Below are positions 35,595 through 43,717 of a stretch of 64,000 nucleotides of DNA, piece by piece. Each line of letters opens with the position of its first letter. Within the stretch, counting starts at the first letter, position 1. Source of the DNA: Candidatus Gastranaerophilales bacterium (GTDB lineage: Bacteria > Cyanobacteriota > Vampirovibrionia > Gastranaerophilales > Gastranaerophilaceae); contig CALUYO010000004.1 in NCBI GenBank assembly GCA_944325005.1, positions 1 through 64,000 on the forward strand. The letters are read 5' to 3'. A program made the position numbers and the translations under genes. The notes under the pieces are model-generated. The model saw only the letters and a list, made by a program, of their open reading frames with translations, was not told the DNA's origin and made no database searches.

Positions 35595-35668
35595 TAATTT
35601 CCTACTCTCTTTTTCTTTTTTTGCTTTTTCAGTATAGCATAACAATATTGCTTTGGCAAAAATTGAGT

Positions 35669-36559
35669 TTAGTTAATTCTGATTTTGTTTAAAATCTGTT
35701 TGAAAACCTCTGATTTTAAGCTATTCTTATTAAATATTTCAAAGCATTCATCTATTAAGCAGTTTAAATCTTTTTTTGATTTTTCCAGCCCGTAAAGGCT
35801 TGTATAGGTTAATTTCCCATCTTCTTTATCTTTACCTATGGTTTTTCCCATTTCTTCAAAAGTTGATGTTTCATCTAAGATGTCATCCGCAATTTGGAAT
35901 GCCATGCCTAGTTTCTGACCGAAATCCGTTATTTGTTGAATTTGTTCATCTGTTGCTCCGGCTATTATTGCTCCTGTTCTCAGGGCAAGTTTGAAAAGGT
36001 CGGCGGTTTTATGCGTATGAATGTATTCTAAAATTTCAGGAAGTTGTTCATCATCTGTATCAAACGAGCCGGCTTGGGAAAACTTTTCACTTTCAATATC
36101 AACAACCTGTCCTGCAATGACCCCGTGAGCTCCGGCAGCGTGAAAATATTCTTCCATTATTTTCATTAATTTTTCAGCGCCCAGATTTTTAGAGTATTTT
36201 AAAATTGTCTGTGGAGCGAAAGTTAAAAGAGCATCTCCTGCAAGTACTGCATGTGCTTCTCCAAAAACCATGTGGTTGGTGAGCTGTCCTCGTCTGTACA
36301 TATCGTTATCCATACAGGGTAAATCATCGTGAATTAGTGTTTGTGCATGAAGCATTTCTATTGCGCAGGCTGTTGGAAGTGCATCTTCATAATTTCCGCC
36401 GAACATCCTGCAGGTTTCAAGGCACATTACGGGCCTTAAACGTTTGCCGGGGAGTGTTACTGTGTATTTCATTGATTTAAAAATTTTTTGCGGATAACAA
36501 ATCGGCATATATTCATCTATTTTTTTATCAATAAGTTCAATGTAATCATTCATTTTCAT
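35669..36559 (-). CDS. ispA: polyprenyl synthetase (farnesyl/geranylgeranyl diphosphate synthase)
   Basis: A 296-residue trans-prenyltransferase that condenses isopentenyl diphosphate with allylic diphosphates. The two aspartate-rich motifs are present: LIHDDLPCMDND (near residue 77) and FQIADDILDE (near 222). The bulky residue pattern before the first motif fits a C15-C20 product; C15 is most likely for this length. The start overlaps the rsgA stop by 14 bases (a second ATG two codons in also overlaps), so they are translated together. Confidence 0.92.
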   Translation of the reverse strand: MKMNDYIELIDKKIDEYMPICYPQKIFKSMKYTVTLPGKRLRPVMCLETCRMFGGNYEDALPTACAIEMLHAQTLIHDDLPCMDNDMYRRGQLTNHMVFGEAHAVLAGDALLTFAPQTILKYSKNLGAEKLMKIMEEYFHAAGAHGVIAGQVVDIESEKFSQAGSFDTDDEQLPEILEYIHTHKTADLFKLALRTGAIIAGATDEQIQQITDFGQKLGMAFQIADDILDETSTFEEMGKTIGKDKEDGKLTYTSLYGLEKSKKDLNCLIDECFEIFNKNSLKSEVFKQILNKIRIN

Positions 36560-37544
36560 CTTCTATATCCTTATATATATTTTGTTTTAAAGTATTTCGT
36601 GCACTTTGTCTTTTCTTTTCGCTGATTTTTGCTATATGTTTGTTGTGCACAAACTTCTTAGAATGTTCTTCTTTTTTACCTTCATATTTTATACGTTCTT
36701 TATACTCTTTTGCTTCATCTATAAAGGCAAGATAACTTTCATAGCGTGTCGGATCTATTTTGTCAAGATTATTTATTACATTACAGGGGTCTTCATTTAT
36801 GTGCAGGCAGTCTGAGTACTTACATTCATCTCTGTATTTTGAAATATCGCAGAACAGTAAATCAACATCAGCAGGCAGTATAAAATCAAATTTTACGTTG
36901 CTAAAACCTGGTGTATCTACAATTCTTGATGTGTCATTAATTTTTATTATTTCGCAGTGTCTTGTTGTATGCGTGCCGCGTTGAGTTTTTTCGCTTACCT
37001 GTTTTGTTCGCAGGTTAAGATTAGGATTAATTGCATTAATAAGGCTTGACTTCCCGACCCCTGAATTTCCGCACAGAACACTTGTTTTGCCATCTAAAAG
37101 CTTTTCAAAATTTTTAAGACCTTTATGTTCGGTTGCAGAGGTATAAACTATTTTGTAGCCAAGTGGTTCATATATATTTTTAATTTTGTCTTTAAGATGT
37201 CTGTCCCATTTTAAGTCTTCTTTGTTAAAACAGAGTACCGTCGGGATGTTATAATATTTCGCAAGTGCGATATAGCGGTTCAATTGATGGAGATCCAAAT
37301 CAGGTTCTTTTAATGCCGAAACTACTATAATTTGGTCAATATTTGCTACACTGGGACGTTTTATAAAATTTTTTCGTTCAATAATTTTTTTTATTACACC
37401 GTTTTCGAATTCGACAAAATCTCCGACGAGAATTTTTTCTTTCTGTTTTTTTAGAACTTCCCGAATTTTGCATTCATACGTATTTTGTCCGTCATCAACG
37501 TAGTAAAAATCAGAATGAATTTTATAAATTTGTCCTTCTGTCAT
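36546..37544 (-). CDS. rsgA: ribosome small-subunit GTPase A
   Basis: A 332-residue circularly permuted GTPase that helps 30S maturation. An OB-fold comes first (residues 1-70), then the GTPase motifs in permuted order: CFNKEDL (G4, near 115), GNSGVGKSSLI (G1, near 161), DTPGFSN (G3, near 213). The C-terminal zinc knuckle CKYSDCLHINEDPC (Cys, Cys, His, Cys) is near 240. The C-terminus has an extra basic tail of about 40 residues (KFVHNKHIAKISEKKRQ), longer than usual. The ribosome binding site is weak. Confidence 0.93.
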   Translation of the reverse strand: MTEGQIYKIHSDFYYVDDGQNTYECKIREVLKKQKEKILVGDFVEFENGVIKKIIERKNFIKRPSVANIDQIIVVSALKEPDLDLHQLNRYIALAKYYNIPTVLCFNKEDLKWDRHLKDKIKNIYEPLGYKIVYTSATEHKGLKNFEKLLDGKTSVLCGNSGVGKSSLINAINPNLNLRTKQVSEKTQRGTHTTRHCEIIKINDTSRIVDTPGFSNVKFDFILPADVDLLFCDISKYRDECKYSDCLHINEDPCNVINNLDKIDPTRYESYLAFIDEAKEYKERIKYEGKKEEHSKKFVHNKHIAKISEKKRQSARNTLKQNIYKDIEDENE

Positions 37545-37578
37545 ACGGTATTATATTACCATAAACATTATAAAAAAT

Positions 37579-38280
37579 TTACCATGGATAATCATCCCTA
37601 ACTTCCCAGCCGTCTACTTGCAGTAAAGCTCCGCAATTGTAACGTTTATCTTTCGCTATATTTTTGTTGCAGGCATATTTTGAAGTATTTTTAATCCCGT
37701 CTCTGGTCTCTCCGCCCCAGTTAAAAAATTTTACCCTTGCATTTTCTTCATCAATATTAACTACCATAATTACGTCTTTTTTTGAGTAATCTCTGGTTGT
37801 TGAGGCATAATGTTCAGTATTATTATTAAAACTTGCAACTATATACAATCCTCGAGGGGTATATATATTATTGCTATTTGTGTAACCATCTGTAAAAAAT
37901 GTTAAAGTTGTACCATTACTTAACACTATATAATATCCATTAGAAGTCCGTTCTTGTCTAATAACTTTTAGATAGGGCACCCAGTAGGTTTCTGCCATTT
38001 TTTGAATATGTTCAGGGTTGTTTAATATATTGTTTTCATCCGTATTTACCTTCTCTCCGTAATCCCATGTGCTAGGAGCACCGTTTTCAGCAACAGAAGA
38101 TAACAACGCGTTTGAAACTATACTGTAGATATGTTCAACTCTGGTTGCAAAAACTTTTTTTTGATGTTTCTGAATAAGTGACGGCATTGTTAGTGCAGCA
38201 ACAATACCTATTATTCCTAAGGTTATCAATACCTCTGCCAGTGTAAATGCTGATTTGTTATTTATTGTATAGTGATTCAT
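37579..38280 (-). CDS. prepilin-type protein with an upstream C10 tract
   Basis: From the ATG at 38280 it is 233 residues: leader MNHYTINNKSA, then [19 protein letters not shown] and a pilin-like body ending CNKNIAKDKRYNCGA...VDGWEVRDDYPW. That ATG has no Shine-Dalgarno. A second, well-equipped start lies upstream at 38408 (AGGAGG, 6-base spacer); it reads MIEQQAFRV and then ten C. With ten it stops after 17 codons. With eleven the frame is open for 30 further codons straight into this ATG, giving a leader of about 54 residues. The gene may therefore have a tract-dependent and a weak tract-independent start. Promoter 38433-38461. Confidence 0.8.
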   Translation of the reverse strand: MNHYTINNKSAFTLAEVLITLGIIGIVAALTMPSLIQKHQKKVFATRVEHIYSIVSNALLSSVAENGAPSTWDYGEKVNTDENNILNNPEHIQKMAETYWVPYLKVIRQERTSNGYYIVLSNGTTLTFFTDGYTNSNNIYTPRGLYIVASFNNNTEHYASTTRDYSKKDVIMVVNIDEENARVKFFNWGGETRDGIKNTSKYACNKNIAKDKRYNCGALLQVDGWEVRDDYPW

Positions 38281-38370
38281 AACTTCATTATAACTTTTTA
38301 TATAATTGTAAAGAGGTAGATCACTAAAAATTTTTAATTTTCTAAAACCGTTTCCTAAAGCCTGTTTCGC

Positions 38371-38380
38371 GGGGGGGGGG
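38371..38380. repeat. G10 homopolymer tract (C10 in the coding strand), locus 3
   Basis: Ten G on the plus strand, flanked by GTTTCGC and CAACCCTAAAAGC. Read on the minus strand it codes Pro in the N-terminal extension of the 37579 prepilin gene. Confidence 0.9.
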
Positions 38381-38432
38381 CAACCCTAAAAGCTTGTTGT
38401 TCAATCATTTTCATCCTCCTGACTTTTTTCTT

Positions 38433-38461
38433 ATTATTTATGATTTTTCATTTTTTGTCAA
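38433..38461 (-). promoter_or_regulatory. sigma-70 type promoter of the C10 prepilin gene, locus 3
   Basis: TTGACA (38461-38456), a 17-base spacer and AATAAT (38438-38433) on the minus strand, then AGGAGG at 38420-38415. The -35 lies inside the end of the preceding gene. Nearly the same sequence as the promoter of locus 1. Confidence 0.75.
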
Positions 38462-39010
38462 GTCTGTTTTAACAAAGTCTGGGACTCTGTTTTTTGCCTT
38501 TTGCATAATCATATATTGTTCTTTTAGTTTTGTTTTTTCTTCTTTGCTGGCATTTTTCGCTTTTTCATTCATTTGAGTATAAATTTCTTTTTCAGCAGAA
38601 TTTCCTTTTATGTAAATATCCATATCTTTGCTCTTTTTAAAGGCGTTTACGTTACCTTCATAGTTAATCTGCGGTGCCTTAAAGAGAGTATAAAGCAATG
38701 CAAATCCTCCAATAAACGCACCAACTAACCCTGCCCATGCACCAAGCTGCAGTAAAATTCTTTTGTTTCCCCTAACATTTTTGTGCTGTTTGTCAACAAT
38801 TTTTTCGGCCTTATTACCCAGAGTATCCACAAGAAAATCACCGTCCATAAGTTCAAATAGTAACCTTGAACCTACACCAAGCCCTGCAACAAAAGCAGCT
38901 TTTGTAAGCAGAGCTTTTTCCCCTGTTTTTGATACTGGATTTTGGTCTTTTTTAGGCGGTTGGGCAGAAGATTTAAATGAGAAATTGGTATTTATTGCAT
39001 CAATTCTCAT
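38438..39010 (-). CDS. hypothetical two-helix membrane protein, M-x-I...F-K-S signature
   Basis: A 190-residue protein. The opening MRIDAINTNFSFKSS has Ile at 3 and Phe at 12 followed by K-S, matching the N-terminal signature of four other proteins here. Two hydrophobic segments lie near residues 38-55 and 88-108. A charged C-terminal half follows, with VNAFKKSKDMDIY (near 120), which parallels VRAFTREKEMDVF of its neighbour, so the two are probably paralogues. The ATG directly follows the neighbour's TAG and shares its GGAG. Function unknown. Confidence 0.7.
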   Translation of the reverse strand: MRIDAINTNFSFKSSAQPPKKDQNPVSKTGEKALLTKAAFVAGLGVGSRLLFELMDGDFLVDTLGNKAEKIVDKQHKNVRGNKRILLQLGAWAGLVGAFIGGFALLYTLFKAPQINYEGNVNAFKKSKDMDIYIKGNSAEKEIYTQMNEKAKNASKEEKTKLKEQYMIMQKAKNRVPDFVKTDLTKNEKS

Positions 39011-39478
39011 CTATGCTCCTTTTATAAGCATTCCGTTTCCGTTATTTGCCATTTGGACAGTTGCATAGTGATTAATTTTCTGGTCTAAAGATACATCTTC
39101 ATCTTTAACTTCATTATTCACTTCTTCCATAATATTTGATTTTAAATCCCTGTCGCGGGAGAAAACATCCATTTCTTTTTCTCTTGTGAATGCTCTAACT
39201 TTTGTATTATAGAGTTTTGCCGGTAAAGTTAGTGCCATTGTAATTAAACCGGCGGCGGCGCCTATCCCGGAAAGTTTTAAGGCTCTATTTTTAATACCCG
39301 ATTTGATAAAACAGCTCCCGATGCCTGCTGCAGTTGCGCCGACTAATGCACTCCCACCGATTGAACCCCATATCGCAAGACCTTTTTCAGTACCTCTGTT
39401 AATAGGATTTTCGTACCCGTTTTTGTTAGATGTGAACTGTGGTTTAGGACAACATCTGTCAATCGCTGAAATTTTCAT
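39011..39478 (-). CDS. hypothetical two-helix membrane protein, M-x-I...F-T-S signature
   Basis: A 155-residue protein with opening MKISAIDRCCPKPQFTSNK, then two Gly/Ala-rich hydrophobic segments (about residues 33-57 and 67-87) and a charged tail containing VRAFTREKEMDVFSRD. The glycine-rich helices resemble helical hairpins that insert in membranes. AAAAAGGAG precedes the ATG. It is the first gene of a coupled pair with the paralogue at 38438. Function unknown. Confidence 0.7.
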   Translation of the reverse strand: MKISAIDRCCPKPQFTSNKNGYENPINRGTEKGLAIWGSIGGSALVGATAAGIGSCFIKSGIKNRALKLSGIGAAAGLITMALTLPAKLYNTKVRAFTREKEMDVFSRDRDLKSNIMEEVNNEVKDEDVSLDQKINHYATVQMANNGNGMLIKGA

Positions 39479-39645
39479 ATTTATACTCCTTTTTAATTTA
39501 TGTTTATATAATAACTCAACAGAGATTTTTTTGCTGTTTTGTTACTATTTTTTCTTTTATTTGTAACAATTATTTGAAGTTTTGAATGTTTATGATATTA
39601 TCAGCTTAACAGAATGATTATATTAATTATGAAAAGGGGAAAAAT

Positions 39646-40203
39646 ATGATTTCAGTAAACGACTTAAAAACAGGCTTAACTCTTCAATTGGACAACGGTT
39701 TGTGGTCTGTTGTTGAATTTTTACACGTAAAACCCGGTAAAGGTGCAGCGTTTGTTAGATCTAAACTTAAAAATGTTGAAACAGGTCAGGTTGTTGAAAA
39801 AACTTTCAGAGCCGGTGAAAAAGTTGCTAAAGCTATGCTTGATAGACGTGAAATGCAATATTTATACAAAGAAGGTAAAGAATATGTTATGATGGATAAC
39901 GAAACTTATGAACAACTTCAGATTCCGGAAGATCATATTGGTGATGGTACTAAATATTTGAAAGAAAATATGGTTGTTCAGGTTTTAATGCATGATGGAA
40001 GAATTATAGGTGTAGATTTACCAGCTCATGTAATTCTTGAAGTAACAGATACTCCTCCTTCAGAAAAGGGAAATACTGCTCAAGGCGGTACAAAACCTGC
40101 TACTCTTGAAACGGGTGCTGTTGTTAACGTTCCGTTCTTTATTTCTAACGGCGACAAAATCCGTGTTGATACCAGAACAAATGAATACTTAGACAGAGCA
40201 TAG
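39646..40203 (+). CDS. efp: elongation factor P
   Basis: A 185-residue, three-domain protein that relieves ribosome stalling at proline runs. The KOW-like N-terminal domain carries [18 protein letters not shown], with the conserved Lys of the PGKG loop at the position modified in some bacteria. The C-terminal end ([18 protein letters not shown]) is the family signature. AAAAGGGGA is the ribosome binding site. It precedes accB and accC, a gene order common in bacteria. Confidence 0.96.
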   Translation: MISVNDLKTGLTLQLDNGLWSVVEFLHVKPGKGAAFVRSKLKNVETGQVVEKTFRAGEKVAKAMLDRREMQYLYKEGKEYVMMDNETYEQLQIPEDHIGDGTKYLKENMVVQVLMHDGRIIGVDLPAHVILEVTDTPPSEKGNTAQGGTKPATLETGAVVNVPFFISNGDKIRVDTRTNEYLDRA

Positions 40204-40307
40204 CGCGAGCGAACCTGCGGGCGAAGGCTGGTGTTGACAAATAAAACAAGCAGAGTCTTGGCTACGTTAATTGTGAGCGAGTAAGACGGAAATTTGAAAG
40301 GCAAAAT

Positions 40308-40751
40308 ATGAAATTTGATATAGATTATGTTGAAAAATTAGCAAAAGTTTTAGCTGATAATTCCTTAACAGAAATTTCTCTGGAAGATGGAGAACAGGCT
40401 ATTACTTTGAGAAAAGAAGTTATGGGTGTTGCAGCCCCTGTTGCGGCTGCTCCGGCTCCTCAGCAGGTACAAACTGCTCCTGCTTCTTCTCCTGCTGAAC
40501 AAAAAGAAGTTAAAAAAGGTAAACCTTTAACTTCTCCAATGGTAGGTACTTTTTATTCAGCTCCGTCACCTGACGCTGAACCATTTGTTACGGTTGGACA
40601 GACTGTTAAAGAAGGTGATGTTGTCTGCATAGTTGAAGCAATGAAACTTATGAATGAAATCGAAGCTGAATTTTCAGGCAAAATCGTTGAAATTTGTGTA
40701 CAAGACGGTCAGCCTGTAGAGTTCGGTCAGGTTTTAATGTATATTGAATAA
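40308..40751 (+). CDS. accB: biotin carboxyl carrier protein of acetyl-CoA carboxylase
   Basis: A 147-residue BCCP that carries biotin between the carboxylase and the transferase in the first step of fatty acid synthesis. The N-terminal 50 residues are followed by an Ala/Pro-rich linker ([14 protein letters not shown]) and the biotinyl domain (70-147), with the acceptor Lys in VEAMKLMNE near residue 112. GAAAGGC is the ribosome binding site. It lies about 100 bases after efp and 67 bases before accC, with a hairpin between accB and accC. Confidence 0.95.
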   Translation: MKFDIDYVEKLAKVLADNSLTEISLEDGEQAITLRKEVMGVAAPVAAAPAPQQVQTAPASSPAEQKEVKKGKPLTSPMVGTFYSAPSPDAEPFVTVGQTVKEGDVVCIVEAMKLMNEIEAEFSGKIVEICVQDGQPVEFGQVLMYIE

Positions 40752-40764
40752 AAGAATAGTGAGT

Positions 40765-40798
40765 AGTAAAAAGTGAATTTATAAATTCACTTTTTACT
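40765..40798 (+). terminator. hairpin between accB and accC
   Basis: AGTAAAAAGTGAATTT pairs perfectly with AAATTCACTTTTTACT around a 2-base loop, then TGTTTTATAGGG. It has the look of an AT-rich terminator and may set the AccB:AccC ratio by partial termination, since BCCP is often needed in excess. Confidence 0.65.
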
Positions 40799-40818
40799 GT
40801 TTTATAGGGATAAAAAAG

Positions 40819-42177
40819 ATGTTTAGAAAAGTATTAATCGCAAACCGCGGGGAAATTGCGGTAAGAATTATAAGAGCCTGCAGAGAAATCGGAATTCCGA
40901 CGGTAGCTATTTATTCTCAGGCTGATGCAAATTCACTGCATGTAAGACTGGCGACAGAGGCTTATTGTATCGGACCTGCTCAAAGTTCTAAAAGTTACCT
41001 GAGTATTCCGGCAATTATTTCTGCTGCAATCGTTTCCGGTGCAGATGCTATTCACCCCGGTTATGGCTTTATGTCTGAAAGAGCTGATTTTGCAGAAATT
41101 TGTGCGAAACACGGGATTAAATTTATCGGACCTACAGCTGAAGCTATGAGAAAAATGGGTGATAAAGCTACTGCCCGTAAGACAATGATTGAAAATAATG
41201 TTCCTGTTACTCCGGGAACAGGAATTCTGAAAACTCCGGAAGAGGTTAAAGAATTTGCTAATAAAGTCGGTTATCCGATTATTTTAAAGGCTACAGCTGG
41301 CGGCGGCGGAAAAGGTATGAGAATTTGCCGTTCAGATGATGATGTTGAAACTAATATGAATCTTTGCCAGGCTGAGGCTCAAAATTTCTTTGGCAACCCG
41401 GATGTTTATGCTGAAAAATATCTGGAAAATCCGCGCCATATTGAAGTTCAAATTCTTGCAGACCAGTATGGTAATGTAGTTCACCTCGGAGAAAGAGATT
41501 GTTCAATACAAAGACGTCACCAAAAACTTCTTGAAGAAGCACCGTCACCTGCAATTGATGAAGCTACACGTAAAGAAATGGGTGCTGCAGCTGTTAGAGC
41601 GGCAAAGGCAATTAATTACGAAAGTGCCGGAACATGTGAATTTCTACTTGACCATGACGGAAAATGGTACTTTATGGAAATGAATACCAGAATACAGGTT
41701 GAACACTGTGTAACTGAGATGATTTCTAATGTTGATTTGGTAAGAGAACAGATTATGATTGCTGCGGGTGAAAAACTTGATTTTACTCAGGATGAAATTG
41801 TATTGCGCGGGCATGCAATTGAATGCCGTATTAATGCAGAAAATCCTGAAAAAGACTTTATGCCAAACCCCGGAACTATTACTGGTTATGTAACCCCCGG
41901 CGGTTTCGGTGTAAGAGTTGATTCTCATGCTTATCAGGATTATTCAATTCCGCCTTATTACGATTCAATGATAGGAAAACTTATCTGCTGGGGTAGAACA
42001 CGAAATGAAGCCCGCAGAAGAATGTACAGAGCATTAAAAGAATATGTTATTACCGGCGTTGAAACAACTATTCCGTTCCATCAGGAAATCATAGAAGATC
42101 CTGTATTTATGAGTGGAAATTTCAACACAGGTTTTATAGAAGATTTCTATAAACGAACGGGAAAAGACAAAAAATAA
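40819..42177 (+). CDS. accC: biotin carboxylase subunit of acetyl-CoA carboxylase
   Basis: A 452-residue ATP-grasp enzyme that carboxylates the biotin on BCCP. The N-terminal domain begins [19 protein letters not shown]. The ATP loop is [12 protein letters not shown] (near residue 160). [23 protein letters not shown] (near 215) and [17 protein letters not shown] (near 285) are family signatures. The length is standard. TAGGGATAAA precedes the ATG. A terminator follows. Confidence 0.96.
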   Translation: MFRKVLIANRGEIAVRIIRACREIGIPTVAIYSQADANSLHVRLATEAYCIGPAQSSKSYLSIPAIISAAIVSGADAIHPGYGFMSERADFAEICAKHGIKFIGPTAEAMRKMGDKATARKTMIENNVPVTPGTGILKTPEEVKEFANKVGYPIILKATAGGGGKGMRICRSDDDVETNMNLCQAEAQNFFGNPDVYAEKYLENPRHIEVQILADQYGNVVHLGERDCSIQRRHQKLLEEAPSPAIDEATRKEMGAAAVRAAKAINYESAGTCEFLLDHDGKWYFMEMNTRIQVEHCVTEMISNVDLVREQIMIAAGEKLDFTQDEIVLRGHAIECRINAENPEKDFMPNPGTITGYVTPGGFGVRVDSHAYQDYSIPPYYDSMIGKLICWGRTRNEARRRMYRALKEYVITGVETTIPFHQEIIEDPVFMSGNFNTGFIEDFYKRTGKDKK

Positions 42178-42181
42178 TTTC

Positions 42182-42213
42182 AATAGACCGAAGCTTATAT
42201 CTTCGGTCTATTT
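42182..42213. terminator. bidirectional terminator after accC
   Basis: AATAGACCGAAG pairs with CTTCGGTCTATT around a 7-base loop. It lies between accC and the convergent small regulator. Confidence 0.88.
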
Positions 42214-42214
42214 A

Positions 42215-42433
42215 TTAGAAATCAAAAAAATCCTTAACAGGAATATCAAGCTTTTCTGCTATATCTATTAAGAGCCCTAAACTGACACATCTTTTTGCAG
42301 TTTCTATTTTCGCTAAATGTTCTCTTGATATTTCAAGTTTTTCGGCTAATTGATTTTGAGATAGCCCTTTTTCTTTGCGAAATTTAAATATATTTCTGCC
42401 TAATTGTAAAATTTTTGTAGTCTTATTGTTCAC
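42215..42433 (-). CDS. XRE-family helix-turn-helix regulator
   Basis: Seventy-two residues, almost a bare Cro/CI HTH: IFKFRKEKGLSQNQLAEKLEISREHLAKIETAKRCVSLGLL is the full five-helix core, with recognition helix SREHLAKIE. No sensor domain. It is divergent from the prepilin gene at 42500, with only 66 bases between the starts. It may control that gene or itself; that is inference from the layout. Confidence 0.85.
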   Translation of the reverse strand: MNNKTTKILQLGRNIFKFRKEKGLSQNQLAEKLEISREHLAKIETAKRCVSLGLLIDIAEKLDIPVKDFFDF

Positions 42434-42499
42434 AAATGTATTTTATATAGTATTATATTAAATGTATGTAGTCTAAAAGAGAACAAAGAGGCGAAATTT

Positions 42500-43150
42500 A
42501 TGAAAAATAGAGGATTCACTTTGGCAGAAGTTTTAATAACACTCGGAATTATCAGTATAGTTGCTGCTTTAACTTTGCCATCACTAATTACAAGTTATCA
42601 GAAGCAGGTAACTGTAAATAAGGTAAAAAAGTTTTATACTAATTTTAGTCAAGCAATAAAGTTATCAGAACTTGATAATGGTGAATTCAAGTATTGGGAC
42701 GTTAAAAATTCAGATGACCTATATGATAATTACCTTGCTTCTTATTTAAAAGTTGTGCAGGTTCAGCGTAATGTTCATGTTTATGGTAACTTTACTGGAG
42801 GGATTAAGCTAATTTTTACGGATGGTACTCAGGCTATATGTTCAAATATAACTAATCTTGAAGGGTATGGTAATGATCAATTCATTTTTCCCTGTATATT
42901 TTATACGCGTGGTGTAGCACACTGGAATGCTTCTGCTAACAGTAATACATATCGATATAAAGGTCCCAGAGAAATCTTTTGGTTTCTTATAAATGAAGAC
43001 GGTCGTCTGCTTCCCCCTCATATGGGACGTACTAGAGAAGAAAATATTGAAAGTTGTAAAACAATGAGTAATACATCCAATGGTTTTACTGACTGTGGAA
43101 CTTTGCTATACAAAGATGGTTGGGAAATAAGAGATGATTATCCCTGGTAA
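42500..43150 (+). CDS. prepilin-type protein with DDYPW end
   Basis: A 216-residue prepilin. The short leader MKNRG precedes [22 protein letters not shown], with Glu at +5. The body has paired Cys (QAICSNI, FPCIFY) and ends FTDCGTLLYKDGWEIRDDYPW, the C-terminal motif shared with three others here. Unlike those three it has no homopolymer tract, so it can serve as the always-on reference for the family. An AGAGGCGAA site precedes the ATG. It is divergent from a small XRE regulator. Confidence 0.87.
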   Translation: MKNRGFTLAEVLITLGIISIVAALTLPSLITSYQKQVTVNKVKKFYTNFSQAIKLSELDNGEFKYWDVKNSDDLYDNYLASYLKVVQVQRNVHVYGNFTGGIKLIFTDGTQAICSNITNLEGYGNDQFIFPCIFYTRGVAHWNASANSNTYRYKGPREIFWFLINEDGRLLPPHMGRTREENIESCKTMSNTSNGFTDCGTLLYKDGWEIRDDYPW

Positions 43151-43229
43151 TAATATTTAATATAAGGGTTGAAAGCCATGTAAAAATATGCTACAATAAT
43201 AGCAGATATTATGTGTGTGAGGTTTTTGT

Positions 43230-43637
43230 ATGGCAGGAATAAATTTATTCTATAATTTTACAAATCCTTTTGAAAAACAAAAAGAACAGAGAAAACAGCA
43301 AAGAGATGCTTTGATAAAGAAAAATTATGATGAGATTTATGCCCACGAGCTTGCACACAAGCGTGCTGGCGGTGATCTTGCCGGTGCGATTGTAATTGAA
43401 AGAAATGCCGACGGAATTCCGTTTGCAGGACATGTTGATATTAAAATGCCTTCTTTATATCCTAATAATCCTCAAAAAACAATTAATGATGCAAATACGG
43501 TAATTCGTTCGGCAATGGCGCCATCTGATCCGTCGGATCAGGATTTCCGTGTTGCGGCTCAAGCTCAGAATATAAAAATTCAGGCGCAGGCTATGAAATC
43601 TCAAAATGTCGGAAATAAATTAGATTATAATGCATAA
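43230..43637 (+). CDS. SprA-related putative metalloprotease-like protein (HELAH)
   Basis: A 135-residue protein resembling the SprA-related family (putative metalloprotease CJM1_0395 type). The centre reads YAHELAHKRAGGDLAG, an HExxH zinc-site motif, then ERNADGIPFAGHVDIKMP, and later AMAPSDPSDQDFRVAAQAQ, the family's 'AxAPxxPSxQDxxVAAxA' end. The N-terminus is a short aromatic and charged stretch. It is shorter than most members, so catalytic activity is uncertain. TGAGGTTTT precedes the ATG. It lies between two prepilin genes. Confidence 0.7.
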   Translation: MAGINLFYNFTNPFEKQKEQRKQQRDALIKKNYDEIYAHELAHKRAGGDLAGAIVIERNADGIPFAGHVDIKMPSLYPNNPQKTINDANTVIRSAMAPSDPSDQDFRVAAQAQNIKIQAQAMKSQNVGNKLDYNA

Positions 43638-43655
43638 ATATTTCTCTTTTTTATA

Positions 43656-43684
43656 TTGAAAATCCGTTAAAAACTTGTTATAAT
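43656..43684 (+). promoter_or_regulatory. sigma-70 type promoter of the G10 prepilin gene, locus 4
   Basis: TTGAAA (43656-43661), a 17-base spacer and a perfect TATAAT (43679-43684) with TGT before it. It drives the prepilin gene starting at 43718. Confidence 0.78.
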
Positions 43685-43717
43685 TTTTTATGGAATAATG
43701 AAAAAAGGAGTAAAAAT

